Shown: positions 24,817 to 40,747, numbered from the stretch's first letter. The stretch is 64,000 nucleotides of DNA from Ulva prolifera (GCA_023078555.1 CM041198.1:5894924-5958923); one strand, 5' to 3'. Program-made: numbers and translations. Notes: a model not told the origin generated them from the sequence alone.

Positions 24817-24940
24817 GACGCGATCCTGCCGGACTGAGTTGTGCGTGCGGTTGTTGTGTTCATGTGTGTGTGAGTGTAGGTTGATGTTGATGCGGCTGAG
24901 ATTCGGTTTCGGTGTTTGTTTTCTCCCGTTCACTCTTTTG
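24817..24940 (+). mobile_element. LINE-B 3' fragment with 13-bp target duplication
   Basis: 124-bp insert ending CCCGTTCACTCTTTTG, flanked by TATCAAAGGCATG at 24804-24816 and 24941-24953 (perfect). The first bases read GACGCGATCCTGCCGGACTGA, which could be the end of a LINE ORF2 (DAILPD stop). The reverse complement of this tail, ACAAAAGAGTGAACGGGAG, recurs in at least eight other places. Confidence 0.85.
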
Positions 24941-25493
24941 TATCAAAGGCATGTGTCCCCGGTCGCGTCCTCGTGCAATGTGTGTCCCGGCACTGTGTAC
25001 CCCCCTCGGGGGGGGGGTCACATACCCCACCGGACACATTCGCGGGACACATCACGTATCATCAAATAACTTTTAAATGCCATCGAATCAGGACAAATTT
25101 TCGATGCAGCGATACTTAACCCATGATTACACGTATAGTTCATGCTTCGTTCAGGCCCTGTGCAACTTTTTTATTTACTGAGGTCAATCCACTGAACACG
25201 GCCTTAAAGCTTTGGTCTGCAGCTGCAACGATCCGTATCCGCCATGGTCTCACTTCACAGTGTGAAACGACTTTGGCGTGACACCACGTGGCACTACATG
25301 AATCGACGTGTGACCACTCATCGATCATGGACAACTGCCCCGAGCAGGTGCCTCTACAAAGCACTGAGCACATCTGGGCACGGCGGCGTTGTGCACAGCT
25401 AGCATCAGCTCGATGTCGGGATTTTTCGGGCGAAGGTATGCATGCCGTCATCCTGAAGCTGGCACACGCATGCGCGCTCTTTCACATCAGACG

Positions 25494-26093
25494 ACTCACG
25501 CCGCTCACAGGCCACCCGGCCTGAGCGGCGCTGCGCGCCCGCCCGGGCTGCGTGGTGGGCAGTCGCCGCTGCTTGTCCGCTCGCAGCCTCGTCCGCTTTG
25601 TTGTGGTGGCGGCTCAGGCGTGCCGCGTTTCGCTGTTGTCTTCCCCGTGCGCCTGCGCGTGGCCCGCCGTTGGGGCGCAGCCGGGTAGTTTGGGTGGGCT
25701 GGGATGGACTTTGGGGGTTGCGGGTGTGGGTCTGCGGGCGGGCGGGGTGGTGTGCGAGGGCGGGGCTTGGGGGGGTTTTGCTGGGGGAGGCGGGGGCCTC
25801 CCCGGGCTGGGGGTTGTTGTTGCGGTCTCGCTGTTTGTTTGCTCGGCGGCCTCGGCTGCTTGTGCTTCCGGGGCTCGTGTGCCTGGCTGGTGGGCGGGGT
25901 TCGGGTGGGGGTACCACGTGGGTGTGTGGGCGTGGGCGTATGTGTGGCTGTGTGGCTGTGTGGCTGTGGCCGGCGCGGGTGCTGCCGTTGCGTGGGTGTT
26001 TTGGTGTGTGCTTCGTGTGGCTTGCTGCGTGGTGTGCGGTTCCCCTGGTTCCTGCTTGCGGTGCTACCTGCCTCGCTTGCTTTGTCTTTGTAA
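25494..26093 (+). mobile_element. LINE-A, 600-bp 5'-truncated copy
   Basis: Begins at the last codons of ORF2 (CCGCTCACAGGCCACCCGG, stop TGA) and runs through a GC- and GT-rich 3' UTR to CTTTGTCTTTGTAA. Flanked by a perfect 11-bp duplication CACATCAGACG (25483-25493 and 26094-26104). The long open frames in this region are compositional and are not genes. Confidence 0.88.
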
Positions 26094-26104
26094 CACATCA
26101 GACG

Positions 26105-27848
26105 TATGCGGCAAAATCAGCACCTAGCTAGGTGCTGGCCTAGCGCATCGGCCATCTGAACGATCTGCTTCGATCGATCCATGTGGTGTTGGGGTGGTGC
26201 TTCCGTAGTTCGAGACTGCGCTGCCCCTTGGGAGGGTCCGGACATGAGCAGTTGGTGTGAAGGCTCGCGTGACTCGAACGGTGATGATGTCAGCAATGTG
26301 ACGTGATGGGCCACCTATGGCCACTGGACCTCCGAGCTCCGCAGGTCGAGCCCACCCGAACGATCTGCTCCATGCACGACATGAGTTATTGATGGTACCA
26401 CCTTATAATACGTACTACGTAAGACGTTTTAAGCCGTGGGCTGACTGCCATCATGACCGATCATTGCGCCAGGCAGCTGATCATGAGCTCATCCCTCAGC
26501 AGCGGCCATTGCTGCATGTCATGATCATGTGCTGGAGCGCAAAGGGCAGCAACATGTCTGCATTTGCGTGTGCTGGGATGCAGATCAATGGGATGTGTCC
26601 TGTGTTGTGGCTCTATGTCGTACCCGGGCACTCGTCCGTAACTAGTACTATGGCCAGTGATGAACGATGCACTAGTATGCCACAATGCATGGTGCTCCTC
26701 AGGGTGGTTCCCCCGCACTGAAATCATGCATGAAACATGGCCACATGTGCAACAGTGACTGGGCCAGGGTCAGCGAGTCATGAACGAACTCCATGGAAGA
26801 TATGCCTTGCTTCCCTACACTGACCTTGCCGCAAGTTTGCTGCATTCTTCTGGAAGTTCACTGTCCAAGTGTAGCCAATGCTGCAGCACATATGCGCAAA
26901 GCAGGCGAGCGCATTACATCTGCTTGTCAATCGACCCTGCGGACCCTGGGCTGGAGGCGGAGACACGAGAGCAGCCTGACCTCGCGATCGGGAACTCCCT
27001 GTCACCATGGTGTAACAAGGGTAAAGGTGGCGAGGCGGGCAGCACTGCGAAAAAAACAAGCAGATCAAGCACACACCCAAACACCAGACACAGGTAGGGT
27101 GCTCTGTGGGTCTGGGGGTGGGGTTGGGGCGTGGGGCGGCCCCCGGCAGTCGTGCGGCCCGCATGGGCGGCCTTGGGCGGCAGCGTGTTGGGCGTGGCCC
27201 TATCGTGAGGCGACATGCATTTAGGTGTTGAATGCTGTGTGGTTGTGTTTGGGGCGTTGTGTTTGGGGCGTTGTGTTTGTGCCGGTTTGCGTGTGCACCA
27301 TGGGGGTGTGTACTTGGCGCGCGGTCTGCGGATCTGTGTCAGACTTACAAAAGAGTGAACAGGAGAAGGAGTGGTGGGACTTGCAATTAATTGTGTGTAA
27401 TGCGTGTGTGGGTATCTGGGTGTATGCTTGCTCTGCTTGCTTCTTTCGAGGTGCTGGCGGCCTTGGCACCTTCATCCTTGTAAAACACCCAGACACCCCC
27501 GCACGCAACACACACAAAACTCACCACATCCTCAGCAAGCGATACAGATCCGCAGTACACACCCACACACGCACACACAAACACAACGCTCCACACCATA
27601 TGGTGTGACGTCGACAGGCTCGAGCTGGAGGTGGTGATGTGGCCTCGCTCAACCTCTGCACCTGCGCAGCCGTGCTGGTGCCTGACTCTCTGTCCTTCTC
27701 CACGCAACACATGGCCGGGCCTGTTGACGAGGCGTTTTCACCAGAGCATAGGAACTCGTGGACGCAAGTCGTACAGCAGATCTGGAGGGCACGGGCACTG
27801 GCAAATCCAGCTAAGGGATCTCGTCAAGGTTGAAATGCACACGCACAC
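26105..27848. other. Gap with LINE-like debris
   Basis: No gene recognised. A minus-strand LINE-A-like tail lies near 27010-27090 (GTAACAAGG, GGCGAGGCGGGCAG) and a plus-strand one near 27420-27495 (TTCATCCTTGTAA). A LINE-B tail motif on the minus strand occurs at 27348-27375. Confidence 0.5.
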
Positions 27849-30618
<2,770 letters not shown>

Positions 30619-30626
30619 GTGAGGAA
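30619..30626 (+). repeat. Target-site duplication of TIR element 1, left
   Basis: GTGAGGAA; identical copy at 32073-32080. Confidence 0.9.
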
Positions 30627-32072
30627 AGGGGGTCAACCACTCCCGCTACATGGTGGGCCCACCTACGGCGCGCAAGATCGGCTGCGATTTTGGCCGCTTG
30701 GGGAAGACTTTGGCTATTGTCTATGTTGAATGGGGATTCGTAGTGTGTCATCTCACTCGGGTGGGGAAAATGGCCCATGATCGTCCATATGGCTCGTCTG
30801 GTTGGGGAAAATCGGCCTTTCGCGACGCTGGCTCCCCAACCGGCCCAGACGCTCAGTCGCCTCCCCAAACCTCTTCAAACGTTCGCAGGCGTCCCCAAAC
30901 GCCTTTAAAATGAGCTCTTTAAAGCTCTTGTTGGTGATCGCAAGGCTGTATGTGCATTTTTTTCGTTGGTGAGGCTTCATGAAGCTGTATACGGCTGAGT
31001 TTCCTGGAGGCTGGCCACATAGTGACGCACGCCATGCAATTTGAGTCGTATTAATCCCTCTAATAATGCTGGATAGGTCCGAATCTCTGGATATCCGGAC
31101 AGGGCGTCCTACCTGCGATCTGTGTGTAGCATGGGATAGTGGCTCAAACTGAATTATACACGAGATATCAAAGCTTCACTGCCTGATCCTGATTGATCGT
31201 CACTCTCGTAGAACGTTTGATATCGGCATGGGGCGCATGAGTATCTTGATTCCTGTGACAGGCCTGACAGGCCCTTGTGATGGAGCATGATCCGGAGCTT
31301 TGCAGTCCACCTGCTAGGTGTGTACTTCTCAACGAAGACGTCAGCGTAGGTATGCTTAGGTCATCTTTTGCGTAGTGTCACTGGAGACGTGTTGAGTTAC
31401 CCTGGCCTGCTGTGATCATGCCTCGCCATTGTACACTAATGAATCATTTCAATAGAGCGGTGGATGCTGGATACACGGTGGATACATCATTGATGCGCAT
31501 TTGCGGTATCATTAGAATGACATGCTGTGAAATAAGGTGTAGATGTGACGGTGCATTACAAAACACGGGCATTCCCCATTGCACATAAAATTGAGGCAGG
31601 GTCCTTCAACACGCAATATTCAACACGCAATATTCAACACGCAATATTCTACACGCAATATGCTGCCAATCAATGCTGACATGTCGCCTGACCAGTGCGT
31701 GAGCGCCCCGCCATGTCGGCCCGATCAGCTAGCGCGCCGTTGAATAGTGCCTCACTTACCGAACGCTACCCACAAATGTGACAGAAGCAATATGTCATAA
31801 CCCGGTGAGTATCATAGCATATTTTGAGTGTGCTACGTGTTCTCGATGCAATGGCACACGTTTGGGCATGAACGACCCTCGTTTGGGGAAAAGCGCGGAA
31901 ATTCGACAAAACCCGGGTTTGCGATGGGGAGACTCCCCAACAGCGAGATGATACACTACGAATGCCCATTCAACATAGACAATAGCCAAAGTCTTCCCCA
32001 AGCGGCCAAAATCGCAGCCGATCTTGCGCGCCGTAGGTGGGCCCACCATGTAGCGGGAGTGGTTGACCCCCT
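30627..32072 (+). mobile_element. TIR element 1 (family T8), complete, non-autonomous, 1446 bp
   Basis: Both ends read AGGGGGTCAACCACTCCCGC inward and stay alike for about 145 bp (CATGGTGGGCCCACCTACG, CGCTTGGGGAAGACTTTGG). A perfect 8-bp duplication GTGAGGAA borders them. Subterminal TTGGGGA/TCCCCAA motifs recur in both arms. The interior has no transposase-like frame. It contains a 14-bp tandem repeat at 31605-31660 (TTCAACACGCAATA, four units). An 8-bp duplication fits hAT, P, Merlin or KDZ/Zisupton type transposons. The superfamily is not settled. Confidence 0.9.
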
Positions 32073-32155
32073 GTGAGGAATAACCTTTGCAATCATATAC
32101 ATGTACATTTACCTCCAAGGCCTGTTTGTGTGGGCAACAACATCAACATACACAT

Positions 32156-32767
32156 TCAGTCGCCCTCTTGCATACCAAAGGTCAGCAAGCGCTCTAACTC
32201 ATCACGCTCAATGTCCTGCTCATCATCAGTGTCACTATAACCTACCTCCTCCCCACCTTCAGCACCTGGAAGCACATCAGACAAAACAGCGTCCCACGCC
32301 TCATCATGCTGCATGGCTACTGCCTCAGCAAGCTTACGGACGAGGAGGTCGCAATTTGAATCTTTCACCAGTTTCTCATACATGTCTATCATGGTGAGTG
32401 CACCCTCATCATCTATGGGCCTGTTGGGATCAAAATGCTGCTCGCGCAAGCTTTCGTATGTGATAGCTTGTTTCACACGTATTTGAGAGTCAAGGGTGGC
32501 CGTATGATCACCACCTAGCTGACTCCTCGCAGCCTGGTTCGTGACGGACGTGCTAGCAACCTCATCATGATCGTGCACGAGCGCGATTTCTGGGGGCTGA
32601 TCCCCGGAAACCGAACCGACTAAGCATTGCTCAAAGCGACAGGCGCACACAGCGTCTATTGGCCTTTGAGCTGTGCTTCGCAACATTATGTAGTGATACA
32701 CAGCCAGCGTGTTGCGGCTACGGAGCAAAGCATCAAGTGACGTTTCGGAAAGTGCACCTGAGGACAC
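32156..32767 (-). CDS. Unknown 203-residue ORF beside TIR element 1
   Basis: Single open frame, acidic in its C-terminal half (GYSDTDDEQDIERDELERLL), with a helical middle (ALTMIDMYEKLVKDSN). Not recognised. Composition differs from the spliced genes, and there is no intron border evidence. It starts 84 bp beyond the right end of TIR element 1 and could be a leftover transposon gene or a host exon. Confidence 0.4.
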   Translation of the reverse strand: MSSGALSETSLDALLRSRNTLAVYHYIMLRSTAQRPIDAVCACRFEQCLVGSVSGDQPPEIALVHDHDEVASTSVTNQAARSQLGGDHTATLDSQIRVKQAITYESLREQHFDPNRPIDDEGALTMIDMYEKLVKDSNCDLLVRKLAEAVAMQHDEAWDAVLSDVLPGAEGGEEVGYSDTDDEQDIERDELERLLTFGMQEGD

Positions 32768-35700
32768 TGTGCACCTAGGTGCAGCTGCTCGTCAAGATCG
32801 CTCGCTTCGCTCGCTCGTGTGCTCGCAGCACTATCTATGTGAATACATCCCACTCGCTTCGCTCGCACGTCGCACATTTCAGCGGGCAAGACCGCTCAGA
32901 CGCCCGAGACACAGCGGGCTGCGCCCGCTGGCATTTGCTGTAACAGCCCATTTTCAGCGGCGTAAACCGTCGACTTTTTAAAATATTGGCGGCATTTTCA
33001 GGAAAAACGTCTATTTCAGCTGGAAAACCGGCGGTTTGTAGAGCACTGGATATCTCTCACACTAGCGCATGCTGGCACAATTAACACCTTTTCTTATATG
33101 CGTAGCGACTTGTCCAGCCATGTGGACGGTCGCACAGGCATAGCTTTCGAATTACCGATTTCGAGTAGTACACAGTATAATCACACGTACGCTCAGTGGG
33201 CTTACGTGCCTGCACTGCCACGTGTGACTGCACGCGTCCACCAGCCTTACGTGCACACAGCATCAGCACTGTGTACAGCCTTCTCCCGGCACAATGTGTC
33301 CCGTCATAGGCTTATTATGGCTTTATGCGACTAGCCGAATCGTTGTTGCACATATTACGTCTTACTGTGTGCATTACCGCCGTTACACAGGGTCCGCCCG
33401 GCGGGCTCCAGGGTTGGCATGCACGATAATATCTGTACAGCCACCTTAAGCTGCCCACGAATTACGTGCGCAGCCTTGCTTACACTTATCTCAGGCTCTG
33501 TAAGCCACAACTTAAGATCTCCCGCGCTTATGCGGGTTCTGGGATCAGTGTGGCAGTTATGCGGCACGATTCCGCGAGGCCAGCTTTGACAGGGGGATTG
33601 ACCTGGGCGCACACACCCCGGTATTTATACCGAGCGCTTGCTGGGACCAGACACGCTTGACAGTAGTCTGGTTGGGGCGCCATCCATTTCTGCACTGGCA
33701 CGTCGCATCCTTGCGTGTGAGTGTACACCTGCTCTGCTTGTGCCTATGCAGCCCTCATGCTGCGGCAATCTTGACCCATCACTGTTTCTTCTTACTGCCA
33801 TCGAGGTCTGTTACCCAAGACTAGACCAATAGGTCTCAACAGGCTCATCCAAACACAACTGTTGGACATGATTTGGTTGGCGTCACAATGCTCATGTCTA
33901 CTTATATGCCAAAAAAGGCAAAAACAGTGATATTCAACATCATATACACGTATGTCTTTGGAGATGCGAAACAGCCAGCAAGCCAACAGTGGCGGAGAAA
34001 ATTAAGGCAGCTCTTCTGGCATTGAACAAGACAGCTGACACAGACAACGCCAAAAAGTCAAGATCGGCTGTCAAACTTCACTATCTTTCGTGGGCTTACA
34101 AGCAGGGCTGCAAACTGAAGGACACATTGACTGATGACATGGGCCTCAGCTCCACTGAGGCTGACTTGTCTGTGTCTGGTCTCCGGGGATCGGTAGACTT
34201 CCTACATGACACAGCGCCCGCTCATGACGCCTGATGGCATTTCGCCGTAGCTGCACTATATCTCGTTATCTCGAGTACTGCAGCGCTGCGGGCTGCTGGC
34301 TGCTAACACCGTTCTAACACAATAGGTACATGAGGCAAGACGCCACGGTTTACCTGCGGATTTCGACTCAGTATTCTATTCGTTATCTCGTGTAAACATC
34401 ACTATTCAATGAATAGTATTCATCCTCAATGGCTTCAACGCCAAAGATTTCAGGAAAACATGCAAATTGGCATGATAAAAGGTAGCAGCCTCGGAGGACA
34501 CGAAGAAGGTCATACTTCATGAATAGAGGGATGTACACTGTACCACAGCACTATCCGTTCCACTCTTGTGGCAACATTGTGTAGGGCCTATGAGCGAGCA
34601 TGATGATGTGGTGCAAGAATTTGGCCAAACGCAAGACGGTGGAGTTGGGAGAGCCGGCACCAGTCCCAAAATTTTGGCCACTGACACATCGAACGGCAAA
34701 CAATCGTGAGATAGATGCACCATGCTCCTACATCCACAGAGTAACAGATGCAGACAAGCCTCGAAAGCAGATGGCGCACGACCCGGAACCGGACAATTTC
34801 ACCACAAAGGACATGTTTGCTCCGTCAGGTGAGAAAGCATTTATCGGCATGCAGAAGTTCAGAAATGTCAACAGCTATGCATTGTGGCAAGCACCAGGTA
34901 TTGGCTACATACCAGTCACCACACTCAACCCCCATCAATGCCCCACAGTGCGGATACATCCTTCTGGTGGGTGTACACATGATGAACGCCATCCTCTTGT
35001 ATGTGGTAAGCCCTGCACACCCGCGATACTCTCTACACAATACATACCATGGCTGATACTGCTGTGGACGTTACTGCGTTCCATACTGCATGCTGACACT
35101 TTCAGTAGGGCGGGCATGTGTTGTGAAAGTGCCTCGTAGCGCACAAGGCAGGTGCACATGCGAATGCACGCACGGTTTGACACGTGGCAGACACCAGCCC
35201 GCGAATGAGAAGACACATTCCAGCTCTCTGTATAGGTCGTACAAGGTCATGGCTCAAGTATCTGACTCAGATACTGACCATGCAGGTGTGATCCCAGATC
35301 TCAGGCGTCATGTGCTAAGTACTCCGCACACATACTTAACATTTCGCCCAACTTAACTTACGGTATGACGCTTCCACTCGCGCTTGCATTTGAACAGCAT
35401 GTGACCCCCGCATGAGCTGATTTAGTTCTGTGACAATCTAGGGAGCACTGCCCCGGAGCCTTCAGGTGAACCGGTTCGGGAGGAAGTGAACAACGAAGAA
35501 TCTGATGTGCCTTCGAATCATGAGCTAGCTAGATGAGGTGATGGCAGTTAGTGAATCTAACAAACCTTCACCGGCACAGTCTAGAGAAGCTCGCTTACAG
35601 CACCGCTAGCTCACACATCGCAGGACCGGTGAAGGGCAGCAAAGTTCAGAGGAAGCGCGAGGCAACGAGAGCCACAGAGGTGATGCCCCAGGTGCGACCA

Positions 35701-36671
35701 CCTCGAGTGTGTGCTGCAGCACGCTGTGCATCCGACAAGATGCACTGCCAGTGCCCTTGCTGAGTTGTGCTCAGGCACACTGCGAGTTGCCACGACACAT
35801 TGGCAATGCGACACGAGTGGCACCTGTTGGAGACGACTGCAGTGCCAGACCCAGTGGTAGCCCCAATGCCACGATGGCTCACAACTCGCAGAAGGATACC
35901 GGCTCAAAGGAAACGCAAACATACTAGCAGGAGGCAGGGCAAGAAGCAGGGTGGTACGAAGAGCACAAGGACCGTGGAGCGCACCCAGCCATGATCTTGC
36001 CCCGAGTGAAGGTGAGACCCCCGGCTTAACCTTCAATATATGATCATGCTCACCACTGACATATTCGCTGGAGCATTGGCTCTAATGTGTACGGCAGCCG
36101 ACCTTGGTGTGCAGGCACGGCGTCGTTGACTACAAGCGAGGACCGCAGCAAGATCTCTGAGCATTCAATTGGTAGACTTGCTGTGAACAAGTGATCTAAG
36201 GGTCGCGTAGCGGACTGTTCACTTCGAAGTGAATTCTTGAGACTGCGCCGCTTCCCTGCATTTGACGCAGGTGACCACAGAGCCAGCGCCACGAGCATGT
36301 GAGATGCCGATGAGGCCGACAGCAATGCTAGAATATTGTAATAGATGAAATGTGATCATTAGAGCTGCTTTTTACGTGTACTGCGTGTCTGTGCGCCCTT
36401 GCTCACCCGTGTTGCACACCTGCCACTTGCGTCGCGTACTCGGCGCTACGCACCCAAGAGTGCGCAACCTGTAGGCAGGTTCTCGTTCCAACTCAGGTGC
36501 GCAAGCCAGAGTGCGGAAGCGCCGCAACATTCACAGAGAAGGCAGATTTTGCGAACAAGCGTGCTGCTGTATGCAGTTCAACCACATGAATACTGCTCTT
36601 TCGTTGTTTGGCGCCGGGCGGTATCGCAGAGGTGTGGCTGGTGCAGCTTCATGCGGGCTGGAAACGCCACA
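32768..36671. other. Long stretch with only weak ORFs
   Basis: No gene assigned. At 33989-34234 (+) an 81-codon frame begins with GTG (AEKIKAALLALNKTADTDNA) and may be part of an exon after a CAACAG acceptor. At 34600-34900 (+) another frame contains MAHDPEPDNFTTKDMFAPSG. Neither is recognised. Near 32780-32940 there are short GC-rich repeats (CGCTCGCTTCGCTCGC) and a 17-bp palindrome AGCGGGCTGCGCCCGCT. Confidence 0.35.
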
Positions 36672-36687
36672 CACATACCTCTGCATA

Positions 36688-37298
36688 CGGGAGGGTTGGC
36701 CCTGCCGCGTTCGCCTTCCTGAACCGGCTTGCCGACCTTGCTGCAGGTTCGGGCGCTGCCTCCCGGCGGCTGTTCTTGGAGAATGCGATGCGCGACCTGT
36801 CCACGACGCTGTGCCTCGCGGTGGCTCAACAGGTTCACGCCGCTGCCCCGCTGATGGCGCGTCATGCGGGCAAGGCAGTTTTGTCGGGGCTGACGGTCCC
36901 GTCCGATGACATCACGCCGCTCACAGGCCACCCGGCCTGAGCGGCCATGCGGGCCCGCCCGGGCTGCGTGGTAGGCAGTCGCCGCTGCGTGTCACGGTGC
37001 GCTCGTGGCCTTGTCCGCTTTGTTGTGGTGGCGGCTCAGGCATGCCGCGTTTCGCTGGTGTCTTCCCCGTGCGCCTGCGTGTGGCCCGCCGTTGGGGCGC
37101 AGCCGGGTAGTTTGGGCGGGCTGGGCTGGATTTTGGGGGTTCCGGGTGTGGGTTTGCGGGCGGGGTGGTGGGCGAGGGCTGGGCTTGGGGGGTTGTGCTG
37201 GGGGAGGCGGGGGCCTCCCCGGGCTGGGGGTTGTTGTTGCGGTCTCGCTGTTTGTTTGCTGGGCGGCCTTGGCTGCTTGTGCTTCCGAGGCTCGTACG
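36688..37298 (+). mobile_element. LINE-A copy, 5' half (ORF2 end and part of 3' UTR)
   Basis: Encodes the C-terminus of LINE ORF2 up to the stop at 36938-36940 (FLNRLADLAAGSGAASRRL, FLENAMRDLSTTL, VPSDDITPLTGHPA). The 3' UTR follows that of the 25494-26093 copy. It breaks off at 37298 and resumes at 44180. The outer 16-bp duplication CACATACCTyTGCATA lies at 36672-36687 and 44399-44414 with one mismatch. Confidence 0.85.
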
Positions 37299-37906
37299 AC
37301 TAGGAGAATGGTGACATTCCGCCGCGGAACCGTAGGCGTTCCGCTGACAGAGGAACGTTCCTATGAGGCTCTCGACCTTCCGCCCGCGTCCGTATGCTTC
37401 ACAAGGACCGATGGTCGCGGAATGTCCTATGGCTTCGTGGGCAACAGCGCTCACAGGAATGTGTGCGCTCTTCCATAGCGCGAGGCAGGCCAATCATTCT
37501 CCGCAGATAAAAAACACTGGAAAGCATTGCGTACTGAGGCGGACGCAGCAGCGCACATGTAAAAATTGTTACAACCGAGTACATGGATGAAGACAAACAT
37601 TAAAGAAGCTGCGCCCATGTAGGTCCAGCCGTCTAAGCTGGAACAAGTTTACACAAGAGTGAACGGAGAAGACGTACACCACAGGATATCCACAGGATAA
37701 TATATATTGAAAAGGATTGAGCACTCATGCCTGCAGATCCGATGCACACGTAAGACGAGGACGTGCCTGACAAGTTGGAGCTACTCTCCTTTAGGTGGTC
37801 AAGTATGGACTGGAGGAGACAACTGCTCCTGTCGCTGAGTGGTCGGTGTGGCACCTTCCATTCCGATCTGAATCGATGCACATGTGCCCAGTCAGCAACG
37901 TCGTGG

Positions 37907-37931
37907 AATGGTCGGTGCCACACCGACCATT
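37907..37931. repeat. Outlying hairpin related to the palindrome array
   Basis: AATGGTCGGTG and CACCGACCATT with a 3-nt loop, followed by ACGGGG. It resembles the 17-copy array at 41795-42905 (GAATGGTTGGTGG) with C for T at two places. Confidence 0.7.
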
Positions 37932-38018
37932 ACGGGGTCACTCTTTTGTGATTACGGGGTCGAGTAATGCATGCGCTAGTCACCACTGCAGTGTCGATGG
38001 AGAGCCCATGGGCTGATG

Positions 38019-38052
38019 GAGATGCAGTGCTCGTGCACGAGCACTGCATCTC
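38019..38052. repeat. Perfect 34-bp palindrome
   Basis: Arms of 17 bp starting GAGATGCAGTGCTCGTG with no spacer. Confidence 0.95.
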
Positions 38053-38455
38053 GCCATGGTGCATCAACGATCTCTGGAGCGAGTCTGGTACCAACCGAGC
38101 ATCTTCTCACAGCACTGTAAGCCAATTCATTGAGCTAGTATAAGCGTCCGGAGTAACCAGTCGGCGCCGATATCGACTCATGTATTTCTATTTGATTTGT
38201 ATCGACTCTCTTTGTATTTCTCTGGTACTGTCCTGACATGCACGGAGGCTAGCTGAAGCTGTACAGCATGTGGCACGAATACTGCTTGCGATCAATTTGT
38301 ATAGCGTGTAATGACATGTCTGGTGTGGGTGCACCCACGTGGTGAGGGCGCTGTGGCCTGTCTTTATGGCGATGGTCAGCCTGACCCTGGCGTGGCAGCA
38401 CCCAGACATGAAGGGGGCAGAGGGCATAATTATGCCCTCTTATAACACCACAGAA

Positions 38456-39655
38456 ACACCAGGTGCCACTGTGCTGCGGCAGCGATGGGCAGCAACACTG
38501 TCAACCCCGCTGCACTGCGTGGGGGGGCAGAGGGGGTAAGAGTACAGAAACACCAGGTGCCACTGTGCTGCGGCAGCGATGGGCAGCACCACTGTCAACC
38601 CCGCTGCACTGCGTGGGGGGGCAGAGGGGGTAACAGCACAGACACACCAGGTGCCACTGTGCTGCTCAACGATGGGCAGCAACATTGTCAACCCCGCTGC
38701 ACTGCGTGGGGGGGCAGAGGGGGTAACAGCACAGACACACCAGGTGCCACTGTGCTGCGGCAGCGATGGCCAGCACCACTGTCATCCCCGCTGCACTGCG
38801 TGGGGGGGCAGAGGGGGTAACAGCACAGAAACACCAGGTGCCACTGTGCTGCGGCAGCGATGGGCAGCAACACTGTCAACCCCGCTGCACTGCGTGGGGG
38901 GGCAGAGGGGGTAACAGCACAGAAGAACCAAGTGCCGTTGTGCTGCGGCAGCGATGGGCAGCAACACTGTCAACCCCGCTGCACTGCGTGGGGGGGCAGA
39001 GGGGGTAACAGCACAGAAACACCAGGCGCCACTGTGCTGCGGCAACGATGAGCAGCATCACTGTCATCCCCGCAGCACTGCGTGGGGGGGCGGAGGGTAT
39101 AACAGCACAGAAACACCAGGTGCCGCTGTGCTACGGCAACGATGGGCAGCAACACTGTCATCCCCGCAGCACTGCGTGGGGGGGCAGAGGGGGTAACAGC
39201 ACAGAAGAACCAAGTGCCGTTGTGCTACGGCAACGATGGGCAGCAACACTGTCAACCCCGCTGCACTGCGTGGGAGGGCAGAGGGGGTAACAGCACAGAC
39301 ACACCAGGTGCCACTGTGCTGCGGCAACGATGGGCAGCAACACTGTCAACCCCGCTGCACTGCGTGGGGGGGCAGAGGGGGTAACAGCACAGAAACACCA
39401 GGCGCCACTGTGCTGCGGCAACGATGAGCAGCATCACTGTCATCCCCGCAGCACTGCGTGGGGGGGCAGAGGGGGTAACAGCACAGAAGAACCAGGTGCC
39501 GCTGTGATACGGCAACGTTGGGCAGCATCACTGTCAACCCCGCTGCACTGCGTGGGGGGGTAGAGGGGGTAACAGCACAAAAAAACCAGGTGCCACTGTG
39601 CTGCGGCAGCGATGGGCAGCATCACTCTCACCCCCTCTGCTCTGCGTGATGAGGC
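38456..39655 (+). repeat. 94-bp minisatellite, about 13 units
   Basis: Unit landmarks: ACACCAGGTGCCACTGTGC, TGCGGCAGCGATGGGCAGC, CCCCGCTGCACTGCGTGGG, GGGCAGAGGGGGTAACAGC. Units start near 38456, 38550, 38645 and so on every 94 bp; the last is degenerate. The open frames with repeated peptides here are products of the array. Confidence 0.95.
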
Positions 39656-40747
39656 AGAGGACGCACTTTTGCCGACATCCCAACACATTGCCGAGCCATT
39701 GCTGCTGTAGCATGCTGCGTCACAGCCATACTATGCGCCTCTGCCATCTGAGAGGGGGGAGGCCACGCGACACATGGTGCCCACCCGCACAAACACGCAT
39801 GCAAACCCACATTGGTACAACGTTCAACGGTACTGCAGCAGCGGTGCATATACTACATTTTTGCCCGACTTGTCTTGCATCGGAACCACTAAAACGATTT
39901 TATTACTTTACCACGTACATATGTATGGCTCATACTGCCGTTGTGTCTCTGCTTTCGGTGTCGCCAATCATCCGGGGTTCATGCTAGCGCCAGGAGGCAC
40001 CATGAGATCTGTGTAATGGAGGCCTGGGGCTGTTTGGGTTGCGGGCATGGCTGGGTCCACTAACGCCACACTCACCGCGATGCTGTTTTTGCATGCATGC
40101 GTGCATGCGATGTGTGGCGGTAACGCTCGCCATTCCAGGCGCGATCTCCATATGTGAGCTGTTAAAACCTAAACATTGCATCAGTGAGCATAAATGTATT
40201 ATCAATTCGTTGTGCTGTCTCAATGCGTTGGAGTGCTAGCCATGACATCCGTACTGCGTGTGCGGGCGCACCGACATGATCATTGCGGCGTATCTGGTTG
40301 AACAGAGCGCCTGAAGTCTTCTACAATCTCTGTCTGTGGGTATTTTTGTATAATGTGGTGTGAATCGTAGGCGGGTCTTTCACTCCCGGGCTGGCGTCTA
40401 ATTGTTAGCAAGCAGCAGCCGCAGGCGTCATCGCCGCTGCTCAACTTCCGACATGCTCAATTGAAGTATGCTGCAAGGTGTGACGTTTGTATATGTCTGA
40501 CGGCGCTGTCGTGGACATCACTTCCTTGCGAAGGCGTCGAAGACGCAGCTGATGTGCCGATATCGATGGTCGAGGCGCACACATTGTTCTGTTCGAGATG
40601 GCGCCTGCCACCAGTTTAGAACTACTTCGTATATCATATATGCTGTAGCTGTATGCTGTAGCTTTGGATATGTTGTAGCTTCGGATGTGCGATGGCGCCC
40701 GATCGCATGAACCACGTTCACCTTGCTTGCAGAGCAGCTGCTTGAGG

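Noticed and set aside
25505-26131. GC-rich ORFs of 130-197 codons at 25.5-26.1 kb
   Set aside because: They lie in a LINE-A 3' UTR bordered by a target duplication; the composition keeps frames open.
30627-32072. Typical hAT element
   Set aside because: The 8-bp duplication fits, but only one of three sites matches the nTnnnnAn hAT target pattern, the arms are much longer than hAT TIRs, and no hAT transposase is present; left unassigned.
38339-39688. Overlapping ORFs with 31-residue repeats on both strands
   Set aside because: 94 is not a multiple of three and every frame shows repeats; they are products of the 94-bp minisatellite.
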